Assembly (NCBI RefSeq): GCF_029962835.1
Contig: NC_080577.1
Coordinates: 29,246,501-29,310,500, forward strand
Direction of reading: 5' to 3'
Source of the DNA: Magnolia sinica
Taxonomy: Eukaryota > Streptophyta > Magnoliopsida > Magnoliales > Magnoliaceae
DNA: 64,000 nt
Below, one piece after another: positions 55,749-64,000 of this stretch (position 1 is the stretch's first letter; every line of letters begins with the position of its first letter). The notes under the pieces were generated by a model that saw nothing but the letters and a program-made list of their open reading frames with translations, did not search any database and was not told the DNA's origin. The position numbers and the translations under genes were made by a program.

Positions 55749-58599
55749 TGTAACGCCCCGGATTTCGAGGGTCGAGCAAAGCTCAACTCCCAAAATTCAG
55801 CACATCACTTATGCAACATAGATAATGAAGTTTAAATGTTGTCCATATTAGTGTATTAAACATGAGTGGGATTACACTAAAATGGCATATCATACTCCAA
55901 AGGTAATTTGATTAAGCAAGCGGAAGACTATAACATGCATATTTGAACAAGTAAGCGAATTACAACCTCCAGAGTATAAGTGTGTAACTGGGCTAAATGT
56001 TTACATGTATTATTTTTAAAATCTACGAAATGACAAAACATAAAGTGTCTAACTATTCCATAACCCTGTAATCCTGGCAACGCGGCTCTAGGTCTACACA
56101 GACCCGCCTAAGAGCGGCATGTAGGAGAACTCCCCGTCTAAGAAATTCAGCTCGGTCGCGTAAGCCTCATCATCATCTACAACTAAAACAAAGTCCAGTT
56201 GGTATTTTAAAACACCATCCCAGAGTGGGAGTGAGTGATCAACTCAATGGTAGTATAAGGTAAAGGTTAACATGTTACCAATTCAATCAAGCAGTGATGT
56301 AAAAGCAATATAACAAGCATTTTCTAACTACTCTAGTTAATGCAGGGATGATATGCAGTAATGATGTATGCCCTTGCCAACACTCCCTCAGTGACTTCAT
56401 CAACCATTCATGTATGACAAACTCCCTAAACATGCGCTTCCTTGCCAAAGTACATGCAATGCGGTGCATGGTCGTGTTAACCAAGTACTTAATTAGGCTT
56501 ATTCATACAGCAGGTTTGGAAAGTTAAGGTACCTCCCTTTATATTGTTAACCCAAGCAGGGATCCATCTAGGGTCGTCAATCCTAGTTAATCACATATGA
56601 TAGGAAAGTTGTAAGGCATCACCCCTAATGAAAGCAGTGGATAAGTAAATTCAAGTGTTTATACTTGAGGTCACTACGGGAGGCTCGTCACCTAAACGTA
56701 GGCTGACAGCTCGAATACAATGTCTCATACCACCATATTTGACTCACGAGTTTGGGTTGCTCACTGGACACTACGGGAGGCTCGTCACCCCATCGTAGGC
56801 CGACAGCTCGACCACGGTGTCCCATACCACTATGCCTTGCTCATGAGTCTTAGCGGATCATGGTACCATGGTTGAAATGGATTTTACATTGGTAAGTGGT
56901 ACCTTAGATTCAAGCAGTAGTGTTCATACATAGTAAACACACAATAGGTCAATCAGGTTATTTGACAAGTTCGATTAGTACGAGCGCATGGTGAATTAAT
57001 CGACATGGAGCGCATAAGCACTCCACATGGCCTAACCACTGTCGACAATCGTCGTACGGCTCAGATTCATCATACGTATCCAATGTGGCAAGACTAATTC
57101 GGCCACCAATCGAAAACTATTACCAATTACCTGGACTACATTGTAGTCCCAATCATACTCAAATGCAGCATGTAGATACATGTGACAATCATATTAACAT
57201 TTAACAATGATACAAGTACAATACTCGTTTGAGCATTTTATCAAACATATTAAACATGTTACCAAACATTACAATTCATCCATAACTTACATAGTTGAAA
57301 TTAAGGTAATATAAAGGAAATTATACATATAATTAAGGTAATTGAGAATGCTATCTCAACACCCTTATTAAATACAATTCATCAAACAATTTCTCATTCA
57401 AACATTTTATCAAACACTTAGCATACACATTACTAAATACATAGACTAGATTAGTTATGACATGAACTATAGCAATTTCCTACGCAACATAGGCTATAAC
57501 GCATATAACAAACACGGATCTTAGATTAGATATCATGACAAGCACAAAATCATAATTTCAAGTTCATTCAAACATTTCAACAAACACATGGAATGCATAT
57601 TTGTCCAACATAGTTCATACATGTATAATATGAAAAATGTCGTAACTAAGATCATATGGCAGCAATCAAGTCAGACATAAATCATTGCCGACATTGAAAG
57701 CCTTGAAAACCATAACCTAAATGTTTATAGTCCGCACCTTTCGTCGGATTACTCATTTCAAACTCGATTCGAATCCTACATTCCCGTATACAGAACAACA
57801 GTTACCTAAATCAGGAAAATCCATTAACTAGGTTAACAAACAACTATTCTATACCTTAACTACGGCGTTAGGGTTTGGATTTCTTACCCAAATCATCATC
57901 AGAACGAGTAGTTTAGCGTAATAGAGAGACGATCTAATGTGTGTAGTCGTGGGAGAGAAACACCACCACAATCTCCCAAGCTTTCTCCCTTCTCCTCACT
58001 CTTCTCTTCTTTTCTCTCTTCTCTCTCCTAGAATTGTCACTAGATCAGGGCCACAAGTATACATATATGTGCAGGGAAATTTTCCTGATCCATGGGTGCA
58101 GTTGGGTCAGAAACTGATAGTATGAAATGTTTAATTTTGACCGCAAGAGAATGGTCCAATTCACTTAAGTTTGGGTTCATTTTCTAAAGATATTCGCGTT
58201 TCTCACACACTTTGCTCAAGGCTCAAGTTGTGTGCTTATGGATACTATTTGGGCTCGATTCCCACGATGGTTGTCAAGCCCAATAAGACGGTCATAACCC
58301 TATAGTTTCACGGTCATCGGACTTTCGACACGCGGTCCAGGTCCGATATGGAGTTTCAATGTGCTCCCGAGAGCAACTAGGTTTTGGGATTTCCCCAAGG
58401 TTTTCAAGTAATGTTGAGTTAGTAATTTTAATAGTTTTTGGTCTTACAATTTTTATAGATAGTGGTTCAAGCTAATCTACCGATTAATTTAATTTAGTAC
58501 TTAATTAATTTTCATCTAATTTTCACAGTATACAGTCTTTAGGGATTTCTTCATGAGGTGGTACTTGGATGTTTGTACGGATTTTTCTGTGACGTTATA
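55749..58599 (-). repeat. 3' LTR of a Tekay-type chromovirus (minus strand)
   Basis: In minus sense it begins TATAACGTCACAG (usual TG mutated to TA) after the polypurine tract AAGGGGGGTAGAT and ends GAAATCCGGGGCGTTACA, 2851 bp. It belongs to a different family from the LTRs at 20851 and 44326 and lacks the GGGCCCACC repeats. It contains two copies of a CACTACGGGAGGCTCGTCACC word (56672 and 56770 regions). The candidate target duplication on the left is CACAA; the right end is outside the window. Confidence 0.85.
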
Positions 58600-58639
58600 A
58601 TCTACCCCCCTTAATGAAAAATTTTATCCCCGAAATTAG

Positions 58640-59086
58640 TACCTTTTCGTACTTCTTGAGGATATAAGGGTAGTTCTTATGGACTTTGGCTTCTTTTTTC
58701 CAAGTAGCCGCTTCCTCAGTGTGGTGTGTCCACAATACTTTCACAAGTGGAATAACTTTGCTACATAGCACCTGTTCCTTCCTATCCAGAATACGTGTTG
58801 GTCGCAGTACATAGGTAGAATCTTTACTTAGCTACACCTTCTCCCACTTGGTAATGTGAGTGGGATTAGGAATGTATTTCTTCAACATGGACACGTGAAA
58901 TACGTTGTGCACGCTGGCGAGTGGCGTGGACAAAGCAAGGTGGTATGCTGCCACACCAACTCGGTCTAGAATCTGGAATGGACCAATAAATCGCGGTGTG
59001 AGTTTTCCTTTCTTGCTAAATCGAAGGACTCCCTTCATGAGGGAAACCTTAAGAAATACATGGTCCCCAACTTCGAATTTCAGCTG
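58640..59086 (-). pseudogene. Tekay-type integrase C-terminus and chromodomain
   Basis: Reading on the minus strand: LKFEVGDHVFLKVS, RFIGPFQILDRVGVAAYHLA, HNVFHVSMLKKYIPNPTHI, a TAG, then a chromodomain-like end ILDRKEQVLCSKVIPLVKV and HHTEEAATWKKE. The chromodomain of these elements guides insertion to heterochromatin. The TAG at about 58830 separates it from integrase. Confidence 0.85.
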
Positions 59087-60315
59087 TCACCGTTTAGTAT
59101 CGGCATAGCTCTTCAATCTACTTTGTGCTGTAAGGAGACAGTGTTTAATAATATCTATCTTCTCTGAGGTCGCTTGTACTAAATTTGGGTCAATCAATCT
59201 CTTCTCGCTGACTTTTGCCCAACAATAAGGTACTCGACATGCGCTTCCATATAAGGCTTCATAAGGAGTTATGCCAATGCTCGCTTGGAAGCTGTCGTTA
59301 TAAGCGAACTCAGCATAGGGAAGACAGTCATCCCAACTGTCATTAAAATCAAGCACACACGCTCTCAAAATATTTTTTAATATCCGGTTTATCTGTTCCG
59401 TTTGCCCATCAGTCTGTGGGTGAAACGCAGTACTGAACTTCAGTTTCACTCTCATTGCTTCCTGGATTCGAGTCTAGAAAATGGACGTGAATCGTGTGTC
59501 TCAATCCGACACAATCTCCATAGGCACTCCATGTAGCCGTACAATCTCCTTGATGTACAGCTTGGCTAAATCATCTGTTGAGTTCGAAACTCTAATTGGG
59601 AGGAAATGAGTCAATTTCGTCAATCGGTCCACAATCACCCAAATGGAGTCATGTCCCTTCTTTGTCTTCGGTAACCCAAAAATGAAATCCGTAAATATAA
59701 AGTCCCATTTCCATTCAGCTATGGGCATGGGCTGAAGTAAACCAGGAGGTCGGCGATGCTCGGCCTTGACCTGCTGGCATATGAGACAACGAGATACATA
59801 ATCTGCTATATGGGCCATCATGTTGTTCCACCAGTATGAACGCTTCATGTCTCTATACATCTTCATACTGCTCAGATGCATTGTCATGCTTGAAATGTGA
59901 GCGGTGTCCAGGGCCTCCTTTATCAAGTCATGGAGATTTGGGACGCACAGGCGGCTATGATATCTCAAACCTCCATCTAAGCCAACTCTCCATTCGGAGT
60001 CTTCACTGTCACTTGCTCGTTTTCTCATCTTCACCAATAGTTCATGTTCTTTTTTAGCCATAATGATTTGGTCATCAATAAGTGGTTGTACGTGGATGTG
60101 TGCGATGCTCTCGAATAGCTCCTCTACTGTAAGCTTCTGTTCAAAGTCTCACACAAACTCTACCATATTCTACTCTTCTATCATCAATGATGCTACAAAT
60201 TCTATTGTCTTCTTGCAGCTCAACACATCGGCCATAAGGTTAGCCTTGCCAAGATGGTAGGAGACCTCAAACTTAAAGTCTTTCAAGGTTTCCATCCAAC
60301 GTTGTTGCCCCATAT
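59087..60315 (-). pseudogene. Tekay-type integrase
   Basis: An HHCC zinc-binding part (HISSMTMH to CLICQQVK, within 59501-60061) is followed by the core: VIVDRLTKLTHFLPI, GVPMEIVSD then a TGA directly after the second catalytic Asp, DTRFTSIF, and FHPQTDGQTEQINRILKN with the catalytic Glu. LPYAEFAYNDSFQASIGITP and YEALYGSACRVPYCW follow. The upstream part (60062-60315) is the linker from RNase H. Stops at about 59499 and 59087 break the frame. Confidence 0.9.
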
Positions 60316-61400
60316 TCAAGTCTCTCTAAGTAAAGATGTACTTGAGGCTTTTGTGATTGGAAAAGAGCTTGAACTCCTCTCCGTAGAGGTAATGTTCCAG
60401 AGCTTTAAGGCGAAGATGACTACCACTAATTCCAGGTCATGTGTGGGGTAGTTTACTTCGTGTTTTCTCAACTGCAGCGATGCATAGGCGATCACACTGC
60501 CCTTTTGCATAAGAACACAACCCAAACCAACACGAGATACGTCAGTGTATATAGTATATCTGACCCCTTGCTCTGAAAATACCAGCACGGGTGCGGATGT
60601 CAGCTTGTCCTTTAATTCTTGAAAGGTTGCTTCTGCTATCTCGTTCGAGGAAAACTTAAGATCCTTTCGAGTGAGTTGAGACAATGGTCTGGCTATCTTG
60701 GAAAAGTCTTTAATGAATCGACGATAGTAGCCTGCAAGGCTGAGGAAACTCCTTACTTCTGTAACCAAATCGGGCTGTTCCCAGTCCTATACCATGGTCA
60801 CCTTGGCAAGGTCTACTGCGATACCTTCCTTAGACACTACATGTCCCAGAAACTTGACATCTTCCTTCCAGAAGTCGCATTTCTGGTACTGAGAAAACAA
60901 CTAATTCTTTCTGAGAGTATCGAAGACTACTCGCAGGTGCTCTTCGTGATCCTTTTAACTCTTCGAGTATATTAAAATGTCATCTATAAATACGTTGATG
61001 AACCAGTATAGATACGCCCGAAACACCCGGTTCATGAGGTCCATGAACACAGCTAGTGCATTTGTAAGTCTAAATGACATCACAGGGAATTCATAGTGCC
61101 CAAAACTTGTTCTGAATGCTGTTTTTTACACGTCTTCATCCCTTACGCACATCTGATGATACCCGGACTGCAGGTCAATTTTTTAGAAATACTGTGCCCC
61201 TTTCAACTGGTCAAACAGGTTATCTATCATGGGCAGAGGATACTTGTTCTTGACCGTGACGTGATTCAGTCTGCGATAGTCAATACACAACTACAGCAAT
61301 CCGTCCTTCTTCTTTACAAACAATACAGGTGCTCCCCAAGGAGATACGCTTGGTCAAATGAAACTTGATTCTAGCAGATCATTTATCTGTCTCCTCCATT
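60316..61400 (-). pseudogene. Tekay-type reverse transcriptase and RNase H
   Basis: Minus strand: [46 protein letters not shown]-like [11 protein letters not shown] (the active-site DD near 60970-60985), KFLGHVVSKEGI, then the 150-codon open frame 60316-60768 with [40 protein letters not shown] and the RNase H motifs [10 protein letters not shown] and [14 protein letters not shown]. Several TAG/TGA codons interrupt the RT half. Confidence 0.9.
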
Positions 61401-62090
61401 CCTCCACTTCACATGGAGGCATATGGTATGTTGGTAAGGAAATAGGTGTCGCACCAAGCACAAGGTCAATAGTAAAATTGATCTCATGCGGAGGAGGTAA
61501 TCCAGGTATTGTTCTGAACACGTCCATGAAATCTTGGACTACAGGCGTGTCCCCAAGTGTCGGACCATCAACATTCTCTAATAAGGAAGCGTAACAACTT
61601 ATACGATACGGCCAACTGACCTGAACTGGAAAAGTAAAGGTCGTGCCCTCAGGTCCACTGGCTGTAACCAATCTGGTATCACAGCGGCTCTCTACCTTCA
61701 TTTCAGTGAGCCAATCCATGTCGAGGTGATGTCATAATGATGCAGAAAGGTGACAATCAGGTCAATGCACACCGTTCTACTCCTTAAGTCTATCGGGTAA
61801 TCTTTACAAAACTTAGTAGCATCGGAGAAAGTCTCTGTTGTGGTAAGGACTCTCACCCCAACCATAGGGGTAGTACTCAACCCTATTCACTTAACTGTAG
61901 AACATGATAATATTGAAATAGTAGACCTGGTGTCCACCAATAGAAATGCAGGTGTACCTTGAATGTGGGTCATGACTTCAAAGGCCAAAGGCACTACAGT
62001 TGTTGCCTCAGATGCTTCAGTTGAAAGTGCATGTATATGCGCTTGTTGTGGAAGATTTGGTTGCGCTGCCATAAGTTGCTAAGGCAGCCT
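61354..62090 (-). pseudogene. Tekay-type aspartic protease and PR-RT linker
   Basis: The protease frame 61887-62072 includes VMTHIQGTPAFLLVDTRSTI. The active-site triad is DTR where gypsy proteases have DTG, so the catalytic loop is altered. After a stop come VRVLTTTETFSDATKF, VCIDLIVTFLHHYDITSTWI, then the linker 61354-61719 with MDWLTEMKVESRCD and FRTIPGLPPPHEINFTIDL, leading into RT. Confidence 0.85.
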
Positions 62091-62159
62091 ATTTCAAGGT
62101 ACAGGTGGTCGGTAAAATGGTTGTGCTGGCGGTGCCGATCATAAAGGTGAAGCTGATAT

Positions 62160-63305
62160 AGCTTGTGGTAGCTAATGGTTGATCTTTTGAGGTGATGTAA
62201 AACCATTGTCCCTCATCTTAGTAAAACAATAGGTGTCTATATGGCCCATCTTCTTACAGTAGGTGCACCATAGATCTGATCGCCTTTACTGGGTCGGTGG
62301 AGCCATAAGCTTGGGAGGTGAATCTGCACGTGGCCTCTTGCCGAGGAATGGTTGGTTCGGCAAATCAGGTCGAGGCCTCGGGCCCATGAGCATACGTGTC
62401 TAAGATAGTTTGTCTCCATCTTGCTCAGCTCGTAGGGACATGTTCACTTGCTCAGCACAATTGGGAAGGCTAGTGTAACACATCTTCGTGCGGATATCGA
62501 GCCTCAGACCCTCTGAAAATCGTCGCATTCTCATCGGCTCGTCTGTTAGGATCAATGGAGCATATCTGGCTAGCTCTGTGAATCTGTTCTCGTATTCTGA
62601 CATGGTCATTCCTCCTTGATGGAGGTGAAGAAATTTACCCTCCTTTTCATTACAATAAGTGAGGGAGAAATACTTTCCATGGAAGCGAGTCTCGAATGTG
62701 TCCCATGTCCACACGTGTCCTGAGGGAACTATTCGTAGGTCACTGTCCTACCATAGACTAGCCTCCTTCCCGAACATATAGGTGATCAGCTCAACTTGCT
62801 CTGCCTTGGTGCAGTGCAGCAGCTTCAACATCTTAAAGATGCGATCTTGCTTGTATTTGGCTTCCTCGAGCCTGTGAGTGCCTGCAAAGGTGGGAGGTCG
62901 AAAATGCTGAAAGCACTCAAAAAGGTCACTGGTATTCATATTTCTAGCAGGCTACATAGGTAGTGCGGGCGGGACCATATTTATGTTCTGGGCAATGGCC
63001 CCCGCAACAATGGCCAAAAACTATTATTTTTGCTGCATTAAAAACATCATCTGCTCCAACCTATCAGGAGGAGGAGCCGATTGAGGTACATGTGGTGTCG
63101 ATGACGACGCAGGGTTCTGTCCTAGAACTGGTGGTGCATTCTGTATTGGCCCATTGGTGGGGCCAGTGGCCGGCTGTGACTCCGGCATTGTATCACTATC
63201 TGGGCCCAAACTAGGGTCCGTATGGCTATCACTTAGGGGAGGTGCCCCATCAATCGAACCGTCAAGTGCGAGACGTGCAATGTTCTGAGTGTTTTTAGGA
63301 GGCAT
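62160..63305 (-). pseudogene. Tekay-type gag with zinc knuckle
   Basis: Begins MPPKNTQNIARLALDG at 63305 with a Pro/Ser-rich N-terminus, continues NTSDLFECFQHFRPPTFAGT, then the gag core KLLHCTKAEQVELITYMFG, DTFETRFHGKYFSLTYCNEK, GGMTMSEYENRFTELARYAP and MRRFSEGLRLDIRTK. It ends in a CX2CX4HX4C knuckle CTYCKKMGHIDTYC (62226-62267). Stops separate the N-terminal, core and knuckle pieces. The ATG at 63303-63305 is the best start because the frame upstream is closed. Confidence 0.9.
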
Positions 63306-63589
63306 TCCCTATATACAACATAGGGTGCAACATGTGTGAGATTTTAGAACAAATTTACTCAATTTTCTAAACATTCCACGCATGTTATAACAAAGGAAGT
63401 TTCATGCATTTTATTTAGCCAAAATTGTCACAATACATGAGATGTAGTATTACATGTATCATGACAGAGAATGCATGTAAGCTAACCTAACAAAAGCTTA
63501 AAACACTAAGCACACCAACATCCAACTGAGCCTACCAAGGCTATCACAAAGAAAAATAAGAAACAAGGAAAACCATATGACAACTACAA
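63306..63589 (-). other. Leader between upstream ORF and gag
   Basis: AT-rich, with no domain or LTR end recognised. If the ORF at 63590 belongs to the same element, this is an internal untranslated spacer; otherwise the element's 5' LTR should lie here and is not visible. Confidence 0.4.
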
Positions 63590-64000
63590 CACAGGACTAG
63601 TCTGCTGACTCTGGTGAAGGTGGAGGCGCACCCCTATCCTGCATACAGCACAGGAGGGCCTTCAAGGTGCGAGACATTTTCTTGAATTTCTATTTTAGAT
63701 AGGCATGATTCTCCTCAATCCTAGCCATGCGGGCTTCTAAGGCAGCCTGATTACAGCGGTCCTCACGAGTAGCAGTAGGAGGTCCCCCATCTGAACCTTG
63801 GGCCTCCTCCTCATCCTCACTGCTTTCCTCATCCTTTGCTTCCTCAGGGCTTTCCTCTTCACTGCCTTCTTCTCTTCACTCTCTTCTTCAATTTCATCCC
63901 CAGACTCATCAAGCCTTGCTTGTTGTTGCCTGGGGCCTATGCCCATATTGTTGAGCATAGTGTCACTGATGATATGGATCGGGGCATAATTCTCCAAATG
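63590..64000 (-). pseudogene. Acidic/coiled-coil ORF upstream of gag
   Basis: The minus strand opens before the window edge. MENYAPIHIISDTMLNNMGI leads into an acidic stretch (DESGDEIEEESE). After a one-base frame change near 63880 it continues acidic (EEESPEEAKDEESSEDEEEA), then GGPPTATREDRCNQAALEA and RMARIEENHAYLK, stop, and a short tail ending at about 63597. The Glu-rich region plus coiled coil resembles the tail of the ORF at 55249-55748. It may be the far half of the SIRE-like element interrupted by the Tekay insertion, or a Tekay leader ORF. Without the right-hand sequence I cannot decide. Confidence 0.4.

Noticed and set aside
12480-63305. Endogenous pararetrovirus sequences
   Set aside because: All RT domains are accompanied by LTRs and integrase in copia or gypsy order; no movement-protein or coat-protein motif was seen.

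Overview
The window is plant nuclear DNA: spliceosomal exon fragments, degenerate telomere-like (TTTAGG)n DNA, long AT, GT and GA microsatellites, and nested Ty1/copia and Ty3/gypsy LTR retrotransposons of plant-specific lineages. It has no operons, rRNA or tRNA genes, and no intact complete gene that I can support. Hundreds of copies of a GGGCCCACC(A/T)TGATGTATGTG-type motif give it a flavour I associate with early-diverging angiosperms such as magnoliids; that placement is a weak inference.

Left part, 1-11.4 kb. An array of degenerate telomere-like repeats (1-2255) is followed by a 168-bp tandem duplication and a low-copy segment. The low-copy segment holds the C-terminal exons of an endonuclease V-like gene on the minus strand (4039-4513). 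Further up are a candidate first exon (6741-6785), a telobox-containing minisatellite and a GA-rich tract. From 7.1 to 10.4 kb lies a cluster of GGGCCCACC-type MITEs, including one with 46-bp inverted ends. A GACGGTC-rich array follows.

11.4-24.8 kb. A hAT-like non-autonomous element with an 8-bp target duplication comes first, then a very decayed copia copy on the plus strand and an unidentified coding remnant (minus). Next is a Tork/Tnt1-like copia element on the minus strand (LTR 17237-17743, pol to about 20700). It is broken by the 3' end of a Tekay-like gypsy element, whose very long GC-richer LTR starts at 20851.

24.8-33 kb. A complete 7.65-kb pol-less LTR element (24793-32446) has two LTRs of about 2.19 kb, an Athila-type primer-binding site and a TTTTG target duplication. 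It sits inside that Tekay-like LTR, whose tail resumes at 32452.

33-39.5 kb. This low-copy-looking stretch has isolated exon-like pieces, one clearly from an ACT-domain-repeat (ACR) protein. It ends at the terminus of a CACTA-type DNA transposon (39530) that abuts a SIRE-like LTR fragment.

39.5-55.7 kb. A second Tork copy (RT, RNase H, LTR) is followed by an Athila-like gypsy element (41775 to about 52583). The Athila gag is split by a 4.15-kb solo Tekay-like LTR with TCTAG target duplications, and its integrase is cut by another Tekay-like LTR fragment. A SIRE-like LTR with its polypurine tract and an extra ORF region follows.

55.7-64 kb. A minus-strand chromovirus of Tekay type runs from its 3' LTR (55749-58599) through chromodomain, integrase, RT/RNase H, protease and gag to an acidic ORF upstream of gag. 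Its 5' LTR is beyond the window. Nearly every pol gene carries stop codons. The biological content is a record of at least three levels of nested insertion plus a few captured or eroded host gene fragments. I found no undescribed defence-type or metabolic system. The most unusual items are the pol-less element with its mosaic LTR, the palindrome shared by unrelated LTRs, and the orphan exons.
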